Source: Mesobacillus subterraneus
GTDB taxonomy: Bacteria > Bacillota > Bacilli > Bacillales > Cytobacillaceae
Assembly: GCF_020524355.2 (NCBI RefSeq)
Contig: NZ_CP129019.1
Span: 3,968,001 to 4,032,000, forward strand
Length of the DNA stretch: 64,000 nt
Direction of reading: 5' to 3'
The first letter of the stretch is position 1; every line of letters starts with the position of its first letter. The notes beneath the pieces were generated by a model. It saw only the letters and a list, made by a program, of their open reading frames with translations. It did not search any database and was not told where the DNA came from. This document shows, one piece after another, positions 39,551 to 47,206 of this stretch. The position numbers and the translations under genes are program-made.

Positions 39551-39712
39551 CTACTTACCTCCTCAGTTTCAACTTGTTTTGCCTTTAATCTCTTTATTAC
39601 CTTGGTTGTAATCTAAGATGGAAAACAGTTGGTAACTGCAATGGATACTAAAGAAATAACAACTAACCGAACCTAACGTATTTTCAATACTTACGGCCAG
39701 CTACTGCTGAAT

Positions 39713-40372
39713 TTAACAGCAATAGTCATAAGGATGCAGCGGGGGGCAGGCTGGGAATATCCACTTTGCACTATACGAAGGTGCCTTCCAGTGCCATGCA
39801 CCTAACGCAGCTGCACATGCATCGATGGAATGGCTTTCTACCTCAATTTCAATAGGTAATTGTGTAAGTCCCTGCTCCGAAAGCCAATTTCGAATATAAC
39901 TTCTAGCTGATTGTTCTTGTTTGTAAGCCAATACATATTCAATATTTTGTTTGGATAGTCTCGATCCAATTATGGCCCCTGGATGGACTTCCACTAAAGA
40001 AATGGGATAAACGGAGTTTAAATTCTCTATTTCTCTACTAAGCTTTATTCCTCTTAATGTTAAATACACCATTCTATTTAAGGTTGGAGGCATGATTGAC
40101 CCAGATCTCATCCCTAAATTCACAATAAACTTTCTTAGTTCCCGGTCACTTTTTCTATCTTCTCCACCGTCTTCATAGGATAATGGTGCATCAATTCCGA
40201 TAACGACCTCATCTAATTGACTTTGCTCAAAAATCTCTTTCAATATGTCCTGATCACTTAAATTATTTGCCCATTTAACCAATTGCAGGTGGTTTCCCTT
40301 TTGGTTAAAAATAGTGAGGACTGTATCCTTATGATTTCTTGGTCCTGATAGGTCAATTCCGATTATTCTCAA
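39713..40372 (-). CDS. DUF429 family protein, copy 2
   Basis: 219 aa, the same length as the copy at 7599-8258, with about 20 residue differences by eye. GIDLSG, GIDAPLSYEDGG, RKSDREL and SHSIDACAAALGAWHW are all kept. The upstream and downstream spacers are also similar, so the duplication included non-coding DNA. Function not established. Confidence 0.8.
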   Translation of the reverse strand: MRIIGIDLSGPRNHKDTVLTIFNQKGNHLQLVKWANNLSDQDILKEIFEQSQLDEVVIGIDAPLSYEDGGEDRKSDRELRKFIVNLGMRSGSIMPPTLNRMVYLTLRGIKLSREIENLNSVYPISLVEVHPGAIIGSRLSKQNIEYVLAYKQEQSARSYIRNWLSEQGLTQLPIEIEVESHSIDACAAALGAWHWKAPSYSAKWIFPACPPLHPYDYCC

Positions 40373-40414
40373 ATAAAACCCTCACTTCCGAAAATTACAG
40401 GTTCACAATTTAAC

Positions 40415-41344
40415 TTAGTGAACCTCCAGCAATTTTATCAGTCGAATGACCTTTTGATCGTCCCCAGTATCAATAACGACGAGCTTTGTTCTTTGAATGA
40501 TTTTATTATAAAAATCTTTCCCAGCTGGATATCTACCATCCCAGCGCAAAGGGATATTGTACACATTAATCGTGCCGTCCCCATTACCACTATAAGTCAC
40601 AGAACCATCCACCAAACGAGAACCCGCCAACTGGATGACATCCTCCGGATAACTGGCACTTGTCTCATCGTCAGGATTGAGTTTCTCTCCCGCTGGAATG
40701 TGCCGGACATTCAATTCATCGATTTCCTGATTGGGTCCTAGTTGCAGCCAAACTCGAGCGTACTCAATTTGATTACTTGTATATTTAGATAACCCTTCCC
40801 CGTTTGCCTGATGTTTACTTTTTTCAAAATCCTGGATCAGTACGACTTTGAATTCACCATCATAGGAGACCCAACTGACTGAATCCACGCGACTCTTATT
40901 TTTAACTTCAGGCAATTCATCCATGATTTGTTTCGCCATATCGAACATCATTTCAGTTTCTTCATAACTCTTCATATGTCCATTCTGAAATTTTTCGTTG
41001 ATCTCCTGACTGTACTCTTCCGTATCTGGCAGCAATTTAACTGTATAATTCGTCATTCCTGAGTCGCTTTCCCATACGTCCGTTTCATAATGCGTTCCAT
41101 CAATTTTATAGTGCGCATTCAGGTATTCGTCAATATTCATATTTTCTGAGAGTTGTTCATCTGAAGCACTATCTGTTTCAGACGGTTGCGCTTCCTCTCC
41201 ATTGTCATCATCTAAGTCAGGAGAAGCAGTTTGATTTTCTTCCTCGTTTGCTGGTGACAGATCATTCTTCACTTCAGTCTGTGAGCAGTCTCCAACCATG
41301 ACCAGTAAAGCCATCATTAGAACAATAAAAGGGGTGCCCTTCAT
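40415..41344 (-). CDS. Lipoprotein of unknown function, copy 2
   Basis: 309 aa, aligned end to end with the lipoprotein at 8300-9229. The hydrophobic N-terminus and Cys are present but the lipobox reads VGDC instead of VAGC. Asp at the -1 position is unusual for signal peptidase II, so processing may be impaired. The acidic linker (DLDDDNGEEAQPSE) and C-terminal domain are kept. ATG at 41344 is preceded by AAAGGATGG in place of AAGGAAGG of copy 1. Confidence 0.8.
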   Translation of the reverse strand: MKGTPFIVLMMALLVMVGDCSQTEVKNDLSPANEEENQTASPDLDDDNGEEAQPSETDSASDEQLSENMNIDEYLNAHYKIDGTHYETDVWESDSGMTNYTVKLLPDTEEYSQEINEKFQNGHMKSYEETEMMFDMAKQIMDELPEVKNKSRVDSVSWVSYDGEFKVVLIQDFEKSKHQANGEGLSKYTSNQIEYARVWLQLGPNQEIDELNVRHIPAGEKLNPDDETSASYPEDVIQLAGSRLVDGSVTYSGNGDGTINVYNIPLRWDGRYPAGKDFYNKIIQRTKLVVIDTGDDQKVIRLIKLLEVH

Positions 41345-41409
41345 ATTTTAACCATCCTTTATGTACAGATTTAAATAATGTTCACCTTCGAAAATTCGTT
41401 AATCCTCCA

Positions 41410-41439
41410 CTAGAATACCCTTAAAAGTTCTCCAAAACT
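41410..41439 (-). pseudogene. 3' remnant of the HAD hydrolase gene at the duplication edge
   Basis: Encodes SFGELLRVF and stop, matching the last nine codons of the HAD gene (SFEELLRVF, 9265-9294). The similarity ends abruptly after it. About 30 bp (AATGTTCACCTTCGAAAATT and a few more bases) are inserted between it and the lipoprotein leader compared with copy 1. Confidence 0.8.
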
Positions 41440-41514
41440 GACAACTTCTTAAAGCAGACTTTTTCAATGGTTTCTATTAAGCTCCCATTCATAATAAAAC
41501 AAAACTACAGTGTA

Positions 41515-42489
41515 TTATTCTTTATTATTAAATTCAGAAATCATCTCGTGAACTTTTTGACGCTCTTCCTCTGAAACTACTACATACCACACACCATTTA
41601 TTTCCTGACTTACACCATCAATTTGATAACTGATCGAGTTTTCTCTTGTATCACGATATTTTTTATATAAACTTTTCATTTCCTTAAATGTCAGGTTAGT
41701 TTTCAAATTATTCCCTAATGTATTTAAAATAGATTCAATACGGGTGATAGATCCAACACTCGCTCCCTTGTCAACTATACCTTGAATAACTAAACGCTGT
41801 CTTTTATTGCGTCCAAAGTCATTTTCCGGATCTTCTTTTCTCATCCTTCCATAACCAATTGCTTGTGGTCCATTGAGTGATATATTACCTTTTTCATAAT
41901 GATATCCTTTTTTGTAGTAACCTTCGTCATACCACTCTAAAGGATTATCTACAGTTATACCGCCTACTGCATCTACTAAATCTGGTAGCCCTTCCATGTT
42001 CATCATCACGTAATAATCTAACTCTATATTCAAAAGGTTTTCAACAGTAGCAACTGAAGTATTAATTCCTTCTGCCTTACTATTATTAATTGTATAACCA
42101 TGAACGTAAGAATGATTTATTTTATCTTCAACCTCTTTTCCATAGATTGGTGTTAAGGTATCTCGTGGTATACTAATTAATTGCATACTGTCATTTTTTG
42201 GATTTAAGGATAATATCACTAAAGTATCAGCCCGTCCAATATCATTGGTTCTCTCATCTACCCCCATTAATAGAATATTAAGGGATTCTTGTCCTTCTTT
42301 AATTTTTTCTGGGTTATTATCAATACTTTTAATAGTCTCTTGGATGCTTTTATCTACAGTATCTTTTACGTGATTGTATACATAAAGCAAATAAATACCT
42401 GCACAAAGAGCCAGAGTTATTATGATCAGAAATGATACCTTATAAGCCTTTTTCCCATTCTTTTGTTGTACTCTTGTGTGTTTCCCCAT
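41515..42489 (-). CDS. LytR-CpsA-Psr (LCP) family protein
   Basis: 324-aa membrane-anchored protein. One helix near the N-terminus (VSFLIIITLALCAGIYLLYV) precedes an external LCP domain: LNILLMGVDERTND, RADTLVILSLNP, LISIPRDTLTPI, DALVDAVGGITVDNP-like GLPDLVDAVGGITVDNP and the arginine-containing GRNKRQRLVI. LCP enzymes attach wall teichoic acid or other anionic polymers to peptidoglycan. It is the last gene of an ECF sigma module; a 38-bp gap separates it from the preceding gene. It is probably an envelope-stress output. Confidence 0.9.
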   Translation of the reverse strand: MGKHTRVQQKNGKKAYKVSFLIIITLALCAGIYLLYVYNHVKDTVDKSIQETIKSIDNNPEKIKEGQESLNILLMGVDERTNDIGRADTLVILSLNPKNDSMQLISIPRDTLTPIYGKEVEDKINHSYVHGYTINNSKAEGINTSVATVENLLNIELDYYVMMNMEGLPDLVDAVGGITVDNPLEWYDEGYYKKGYHYEKGNISLNGPQAIGYGRMRKEDPENDFGRNKRQRLVIQGIVDKGASVGSITRIESILNTLGNNLKTNLTFKEMKSLYKKYRDTRENSISYQIDGVSQEINGVWYVVVSEEERQKVHEMISEFNNKE

Positions 42490-42527
42490 ATTTAAGCCTC
42501 TCTATCTTACTGAAGTAGTTCATTTCA

Positions 42528-43403
42528 CTATTTATCGCCCAAATGCTGTTTTAAAGTAGTAGACGTTTTTTCTAAAAGTTTTTGATTAATCTCTACATAA
42601 TAGATACCGTTAATAACCTTTTCTTTTAGCCCCTTATTCATATCGATTACCTGAATGGAATCAGAATCACTACCCTGCATTTCATTAAGTATATCAATTG
42701 GAATATTAGTTTCACTTTCTTTTAAGAGTTTTTTTATTTTTGAAAAGGATGATCGTTCTTCAAGTGAATTTCCAACTTCATTAACCAGGATACTTTCATC
42801 CTTACCATCCACTCTAATTCCTAAATCTCGGTATATATCTTCTTCTGCAATAACTGAGTAATAATCAACAGAAATATTAAATAGATTTGACACTGTTATC
42901 AAGACTTGTTCAGGTTGGCGGTTTAAAGCAATAGCATGCATCAACTTATCCTTACCAATCATTTTTTCTTCAGAATTAAAAATCTCAACATATGTATCTC
43001 GAGGAATTGGAACTAACTTTATACTTTTTTCACTACCATTATAGGTAAGCAAAATATTGATATTACTTCTATGACTAGTAGAGTCCTTGCCCATTACTAA
43101 TGCTGAAAATGAATAATCCTTCTGTTGAATTGCCTGCTTTAAATCTGGATTGGACATACTTGTGTCATTGCCTGAAAAAAGATTCGGTAAAAATAAGCCA
43201 ATTGCTAAGAGAAATACCATTACCGTACCTAATACTGGCCCTATATATTGTTTACTCAAATAGACAATGGAGAATTTGCTTATCTTTTTTTTATCATTCC
43301 TTCTCTTGATTTTCTTGAAGGTTTCTTTCCTGTCTTCTTGAGTAAAGGTTAGATCTTCATCTTCCAAAGAAGTAAATAATTCTTTATTAAACTTGTCAAC
43401 CAT
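42528..43403 (-). CDS. Anti-sigma-like membrane protein with LCP-type outer domain
   Basis: 291-aa protein. Its hydrophilic N-terminal 60 residues (ELFTSLEDEDLTFTQEDRKE) sit before one membrane helix (IGPVLGTVMVFLLAIGLFLP) and an external part similar to LCP domains: YSFSALVMGKD, INILLTYN, KLVPIPRDTYVEI and LFNISVDYYSVI. Conserved arginines of the LCP active site seem fewer than in the neighbour. It overlaps the sigma gene by 8 bp. I infer that the N-terminus holds the sigma factor and the outer domain senses envelope polymer precursors. ATG at 43403 has GAGGAGG 9 nt upstream. Confidence 0.75.
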   Translation of the reverse strand: MVDKFNKELFTSLEDEDLTFTQEDRKETFKKIKRRNDKKKISKFSIVYLSKQYIGPVLGTVMVFLLAIGLFLPNLFSGNDTSMSNPDLKQAIQQKDYSFSALVMGKDSTSHRSNINILLTYNGSEKSIKLVPIPRDTYVEIFNSEEKMIGKDKLMHAIALNRQPEQVLITVSNLFNISVDYYSVIAEEDIYRDLGIRVDGKDESILVNEVGNSLEERSSFSKIKKLLKESETNIPIDILNEMQGSDSDSIQVIDMNKGLKEKVINGIYYVEINQKLLEKTSTTLKQHLGDK

Positions 43404-43920
43404 AAACATTCGCCTCCTCAATTAACAACTTTAACCTTTGCTTTGCCCTTCTTAACCTTGTTTTAACTGTATTAGGATTCATTTGTGTTACTTCAGCTAT
43501 TTCGTCAATTGTTAAAGACTCGTAGTAATACAAAAAGATAACTTCCCGATAATTACTTGGCAAAGAAAAAATAAAACCTTTCACCTTCTTTTGTTCTGAA
43601 TCCTTGATAATCTTGTCTTCTGGTGAAGGAAAAAAAGATGTAATAGCATTTTCTATAACACTCTTAGCATGAACTTTTCTATAATGCCAGCTTCCTAAAT
43701 AATCTTTACACTGATTAATTGTGATTCTATATAACCAAGTTTTTATTGAGGACTCATAACGAAACTCATCTAGATATTCATAACATTTAATGAAGGTGTT
43801 CTGAACCATATCCTTTGCTGTTTCCTTATCTTTCACATAACTAAATGCTAGACGCACCAAATCACTTCCATGCTCTATCATTATTTCTTCCAATAGATTC
43901 TCTCTTGTATCTTTTTCCAC
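43396..43920 (-). CDS. ECF sigma-70 factor
   Basis: 174-aa ECF sigma factor. Region 2: LVRLAFSYVKDKETAKDMVQ and NTFIKCYEYLDEFRYES, followed by TWLYRITINQCKDYL. Region 4: LPSNYREVIFLYYYESLTID and EIAEVTQMNPNTVKTRLRRA. GTG at 43920 is the probable start with AGAGGGGGA upstream; the frame to 43959 lacks a ribosome site. A TGAAAC-CGTCTA promoter upstream fits autoregulation. It leads the sigma, anti-sigma-like and LCP operon. Confidence 0.9.
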   Translation of the reverse strand: MEKDTRENLLEEIMIEHGSDLVRLAFSYVKDKETAKDMVQNTFIKCYEYLDEFRYESSIKTWLYRITINQCKDYLGSWHYRKVHAKSVIENAITSFFPSPEDKIIKDSEQKKVKGFIFSLPSNYREVIFLYYYESLTIDEIAEVTQMNPNTVKTRLRRAKQRLKLLIEEANVYG

Positions 43921-43963
43921 AACTCCCCCTCTTTCCCGTGTTGTTCTGTAATTTTGCATCCTT

Positions 43964-43992
43964 TAGACGGAAGCCAGCTTATAATTGTTTCA
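43964..43992 (-). promoter_or_regulatory. ECF-type autoregulatory promoter
   Basis: On the minus strand TGAAAC (43992-43987), 17 nt, CGTCTA (43969-43964). This matches the Bacillus ECF (SigM/V/W/X-like) consensus closely and lies 43 bp ahead of the GTG start. Confidence 0.8.
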
Positions 43993-44226
43993 GGATAACT
44001 TTATTTTCCTATGTTAACTCTTGCATGTTATGACCTTCAATTAGAATAAAGCAATTTTTTGTTGAATTGATTGACGTTGTTTACTAGAAATTAACGCACC
44101 CACATATAAAAAAATATAGTCTCTAAAAACAATAAATTGCCTATCATAGCGCTGATTGTATAGGACAAAGTATTTAGAAATAACACAAAAAGGCAGTACA
44201 TGCATTTTAATAACAAAGAACAAATA

Positions 44227-44366
44227 GGGACGGTTCATGCGTCTCATTCAGGAAGCATATATCATTTCAATCAGTGTAATATGGCTATAAAAAAGCCTTA
44301 TCCGCGAAAGGACAAGGCTCTCAATTTTATGCAAGTTCAATTTTCGCGACAGCTTCACAATGTGTC
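44227..44366. repeat. Composite intergenic repeat module, copy B
   Basis: GGGACGGTTCATGCGTCTCA, then hairpin AGCCTTATCC / GGACAAGGCT (44294-44319), then TTCGCGACAGCTTCACAATG. Same three parts and order as 23613-23796. Confidence 0.75.
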
Positions 44367-44418
44367 GTATGAAGAGGTGATTTTATAATCTTCTATAAAA
44401 ATTTATAATGTAAAAATA

Positions 44419-44455
44419 AGAGGGCGTTCCAGTTAATTAAATGGAATCGCCCTCT
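44419..44455 (-). terminator. Terminator at the left end of the prophage
   Basis: AGAGGGCG-TTCCA pairs with TGGAA-T-CGCCCTCT (one bulge), about 50 bp after the last prophage stop codon. On the minus strand CTTATTTTTA follows. Confidence 0.7.
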
Positions 44456-44508
44456 ACGAATGTATGTTCTAAAATGGTGAAAATGTGGTCAGGTGCGTGG
44501 TCGTGTGG

Positions 44509-44805
44509 TCAAAAAATGATGGCCAATAAAATCACTCCTGCCATCCCATAGAGATATGCTAAATCCTCTTCAGACAGAATTCTTGTTTTCACTATAAATG
44601 TGCCGTAGCTTCCCCTCACCTTTTTTAATTTAATCTCCCTAACCGATCCGTATTTTGATTTCTCCTGTCGTCTTGATTCTTTCTGGAACCGACCTTTCTG
44701 ATCCCTGGACCTGGTGGTGACGTCCCTCGATATTGGTGATGTAGGTTCCTGACTTAACAACTCGGCTATAATCCTCAACTTCTCCCTTTCGGTCATCATG
44801 ATCAT
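44509..44805 (-). CDS. Small prophage-end protein, unknown
   Basis: 98 aa: a basic, hydrophilic N-terminal two-thirds (EREKLRIIAELLSQEP; RDQKGRFQKESRRQEKSKYG) and a hydrophobic C-terminus (LAYLYGMAGVILLAIIF) that could be a membrane anchor. ATG follows GGAGAGGGAC. It overlaps the next gene by about 167 bp in another frame. Not recognised. Confidence 0.5.
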   Translation of the reverse strand: MIMMTEREKLRIIAELLSQEPTSPISRDVTTRSRDQKGRFQKESRRQEKSKYGSVREIKLKKVRGSYGTFIVKTRILSEEDLAYLYGMAGVILLAIIF

Positions 44806-45061
44806 TGACGTCCCTCTCCTCTCCTTTTGTTTTAGGTGATTGCTCCCTCCATAACGGAGTATTATCCAGCTCCCATAAAGGGGAGGGAAGAGGGACGTCA
44901 GCTTTTTGGTTTTGCTTCATCAACTTTAAAAATTCTTCCGAGTGCGCAGCTGTGAATAACGCTGCTCTGATGATTTGGTTCCGATCAAGGGTTGTGGATA
45001 GAAATATCTCATCCACATATTGTTGATAACAATCTGCATAACGTACGGTAGGTCTATACAT
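44639..45061 (-). CDS. Small helical phage/plasmid-type protein, unknown
   Basis: 140 aa from ATG at 45061 with AGGAGGCAG upstream. The first 60 residues (VRYADCYQQYVDEIFLSTTL; RNQIIRAALFTAAHSEEFLK) resemble short proteins common in Bacillus phages and plasmids, of a ribbon-helix-helix-like size. The last 55 codons overlap the following gene in a different frame and look less protein-like, so a frameshift or unusually long overlap may exist. Confidence 0.55.
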   Translation of the reverse strand: MYRPTVRYADCYQQYVDEIFLSTTLDRNQIIRAALFTAAHSEEFLKLMKQNQKADVPLPSPLWELDNTPLWREQSPKTKGEERDVNDHDDRKGEVEDYSRVVKSGTYITNIEGRHHQVQGSERSVPERIKTTGEIKIRIG

Positions 45062-45227
45062 TTCACTGCCTCCTTTTAGGCGTCTTGTGACGTCCTTGAT
45101 AAAGAATATTGGGTCCTGCTTGTCCAATATTCCAACGGATTGGATAAAATTTAATTTATTGGAGAATGTTTAAGAAAAGGGAAATCTGACCAAGCTTTTG
45201 ACAGATACGGTTTAGGAGGGGTTAGCA

Positions 45228-45452
45228 TTGTTCGGACTCGGAAAAAAGAGATCTAAATTCGGCAAGTACCTGGATAAGCATTCGATTACTCAAAAGGAAG
45301 TGGCTAAGGAAAGTGGAGTCAGCAAGAGTACGATTAGTCGATTGTGTGATCCAGACGAAAGCGAGCCGACGCTTGGAGTTGCAAAGAAGATTGTTAAAGC
45401 GTTGAAAAGATATGACGGCCATGTGGATTATAAGGATTTTTGGGATATGTAA
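45228..45452 (+). CDS. Cro/C1-type (XRE) DNA-binding protein
   Basis: 74-aa regulator with an XRE helix-turn-helix: KYLDKHSITQKEVAKESGVS and KSTISRLCDPD, residues 13-43. Start TTG at 45228 with TTAGGAGGGG 8 nt upstream. It is the only plus-strand gene of the prophage segment and lies divergent from 44639-45061 and convergent with the Panacea pair. It may control the neighbouring accessory genes. Confidence 0.8.
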   Translation: MFGLGKKRSKFGKYLDKHSITQKEVAKESGVSKSTISRLCDPDESEPTLGVAKKIVKALKRYDGHVDYKDFWDM

Positions 45453-45453
45453 A

Positions 45454-45471
45454 TTCCCAAGCGCTTGGGAA
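45454..45471. terminator. Palindrome after the XRE gene
   Basis: Perfect 18-bp palindrome TTCCCAAGCGCTTGGGAA just after the stop codon at 45450-45452. No T tract follows on the plus strand, so termination there is uncertain; it could also be a protein-binding site. Confidence 0.45.
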
Positions 45472-45479
45472 AATAAAAA

Positions 45480-45498
45480 GCTCTGCTGGAAGCAGAGC
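45480..45498 (-). terminator. Terminator of the Panacea toxin-antitoxin operon
   Basis: GCTCTGCT / AGCAGAGC with a 3-nt loop. On the minus strand it is followed by TTTTTATTTT. It is 10 bp beyond the toxin stop codon. Confidence 0.85.
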
Positions 45499-45508
45499 GC
45501 ATACGATT

Positions 45509-46066
45509 TTAATAAACTATTGATTTACTATATTTGCAAACTGGACAAAATCCGTAATTATCATAATCCTTTTGATTGTATTTAATACTCTCATGAAGTA
45601 AATGGTGATAATCCACAAACACAGGGAAGATCAGATTTCTTTCTTGATTATAGACAGCTACCACTCGAATTGACTGGGTTAAACCGAGCTGCCAATAATT
45701 CAATGTGTTATCATCCTTGTCCAATAATGGTCTCCCGTGTATTTCCCTTATTACCTTTTCGGCTGTTTCTATTTTCCCTTTCGCCAGAGTATGGCAGTGG
45801 GGGAATTGTTTCTTTTGATTTAACTTTATGATATCCCAATTCTTTTGAACTGTCGGCAATATATTCTGGAATATCTCAAAAAAGTAACTTGCGAACTGCG
45901 CTTCGTCTTTTAATTTGTTGGTAAAATCCTTGTTGTTCACACATTTAAGCCAATTAGAATATGAGAAATCAAAAGATAAGGTATTACTTATCCCTTCTGG
46001 ATGGACGGGATTCGTAATACCCTTTTTCTTTTGTACTGTATTCGTAACTTTTCCCCTTTTGCCCAT
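45509..46066 (-). CDS. Putative toxin of a Panacea-type toxin-antitoxin pair
   Basis: 185 aa, cytoplasmic. It starts 3 bp after the stop of the Panacea-domain protein, as toxins do in PanAT operons. The C-terminal half (LNYWQLGLTQSIRVVAVYNQ, then RNLIFPVFVDYHHLLHE) has the strand order and ending seen in RelE/YoeB-like RNA-cleaving toxins, and the tail FCPVCKYSK could bind zinc. Assignment to RelE-like toxins is inference; an unrelated toxin is possible. Confidence 0.6.
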   Translation of the reverse strand: MGKRGKVTNTVQKKKGITNPVHPEGISNTLSFDFSYSNWLKCVNNKDFTNKLKDEAQFASYFFEIFQNILPTVQKNWDIIKLNQKKQFPHCHTLAKGKIETAEKVIREIHGRPLLDKDDNTLNYWQLGLTQSIRVVAVYNQERNLIFPVFVDYHHLLHESIKYNQKDYDNYGFCPVCKYSKSIVY

Positions 46067-46068
46067 AT

Positions 46069-46530
46069 CTAGTCTTCCAGTCGCTCTACATAACAGTTAA
46101 ACATATCTTCATCTGATATCACTTCGTTACATCGATCGAGTGGAGAATATCCTGATCTAGCATTTAACCAAGGAGATTCCTGGTGAGTAATAGATTCCAA
46201 TTCATTTCCCGTATAACCACCGTATACGTTCCAGACCTGTTCAAGTACGTCGTGTGTTTCTTCGTCGAAAACAGGAATTTCTCCTTCATATCTTTCTATG
46301 GGTTGATAACCTTTGTGACGATACTGATCGTAGACACTATAGATAACCGGTCCGTGTACCCATGCTTCAAATTCAGCATCGAATAGCTTGTTATCCAACT
46401 CGTCGCTTGATTCGTTTTGAAGGGTCAAAAACCAGGCATATGAGTAATAAAGTAGTTTCTGGAGCTTCTTTGGTGACATGGATTCTTGAGAAAGAAACCA
46501 TTTTATCACATCAGATAATGGATATGTCAT
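46069..46530 (-). CDS. Panacea-domain (SocA/DUF4065-like) antitoxin
   Basis: 153-aa protein with the Panacea signature: VIKWFLSQESMSPKKLQKLLYY at 8-29 (landmark MSPKKLQKLLYY), FEAWVHGPVIYSVYDQYR at 55-72 and the end PWLNARSGYSPLDRCNEVIS. This domain neutralises many unrelated toxins in phage and prophage toxin-antitoxin systems. ATG at 46530 was chosen because AAGGGGGTTAGG precedes it; the frame to 46611 lacks a site. It is followed directly by the presumed toxin. In a prophage it could protect against other phages or stabilise the element. Confidence 0.82.
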   Translation of the reverse strand: MTYPLSDVIKWFLSQESMSPKKLQKLLYYSYAWFLTLQNESSDELDNKLFDAEFEAWVHGPVIYSVYDQYRHKGYQPIERYEGEIPVFDEETHDVLEQVWNVYGGYTGNELESITHQESPWLNARSGYSPLDRCNEVISDEDMFNCYVERLED

Positions 46531-46706
46531 GACCCTAACCCCCTTTTTTTCCGAATATTCGTTTCTTTTAGAATAAACAAAATAGTATTCGTGCATACTC
46601 TGTACATACATAATATATCACCAAATGTACAAAAATGAACAAAAATGAGCAAATATTAACAAAAAAATACTGGAAAATGTCCATATTTTTTCATATTGTT
46701 TTATTT

Positions 46707-46964
46707 TCAAATGATATTTGTATTCACTTTAATAGTTCTTGGCATTTTGGTTTCCCATGAAATCTTTCCTTTATCCTGTAACCGGTTTAAATACCGAAGC
46801 ACAGTACTTGTGGAGCTTACTTGGGACTTCTTAGCGATTTCCCGTACGGTGGGTGAATACCCCTTCTTACTATAATAATCTTTAATTATTAATAAAATCT
46901 CTTCCTCTTGAGCCATCACGCGTTCAGCCCTTGATGGACGTCTAAAGTTGTAATACATGGTCAT
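46707..46964 (-). CDS. LexA-type DNA-binding domain protein
   Basis: 85 aa. EEEILLIIKDYYSKKGYSPT and VREIAKKSQVSSTSTVLRYL form the LexA winged helix (compare GYSPTVREI in LexA), but no peptidase domain with Ser/Lys follows. It overlaps the preceding gene by 4 bp (ATGA). It could be a competitor of LexA at SOS boxes or an autoregulator of its own operon, which has such a box. Confidence 0.8.
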   Translation of the reverse strand: MTMYYNFRRPSRAERVMAQEEEILLIIKDYYSKKGYSPTVREIAKKSQVSSTSTVLRYLNRLQDKGKISWETKMPRTIKVNTNII

Positions 46965-47179
46965 GCTCCCTTCCTTGATGGTCGAACTGGCTCGATCGAA
47001 AGGATATTAGCGAGGCTGAAAATCCTGGGTTGCTGTTTCAGGTAGCAATAAGCCTTTATGGTCAATTCGTTTACAGACAAAATCTTAACTTTTCTTTGGG
47101 ATAACACACCATCATTGGACTGATAAATCATTTCATATGTATCACCTGATTCCCGCGCTCTTTCTAACATACCTTTCAT
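46961..47179 (-). CDS. Short WYL-domain-like protein under an SOS box
   Basis: 72 aa. The pattern MIYQSNDGVLSQRKVKILSV, AYCYLKQQPRIFSLANILSI and EPV fits the WYL beta-barrel (R.F.L..I.S), stand-alone, without DNA-binding domain. Similar short proteins accompany YolD/DinB-type damage genes in Bacillus. ATG 47179 follows AGGAGG. Expected to be induced by DNA damage with the LexA-like gene. Confidence 0.7.
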   Translation of the reverse strand: MKGMLERARESGDTYEMIYQSNDGVLSQRKVKILSVNELTIKAYCYLKQQPRIFSLANILSIEPVRPSRKGA

Positions 47180-47206
47180 CGATAAGACCTCCTTTTCTTT
47201 ATTATA

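Larger units (their letters stand above)
43993..44508. other. Intergenic region between chromosomal sigma operon and prophage end
   Basis: About 515 bp without a supported gene. It holds a composite repeat (44227-44366) and a terminator for the leftmost prophage gene (44419-44455). A prophage attachment site may lie here, but its partner is outside the window. Confidence 0.5.

Noticed and set aside
44041..44247. 68-aa minus-strand frame between sigma operon and prophage
   Set aside because: Overlaps the GGGACGGT repeat, has no ribosome site and no protein-like pattern.
44000..44508. Prophage attachment site attL
   Set aside because: No tRNA gene or identifiable core sequence; the matching right end is outside the window.
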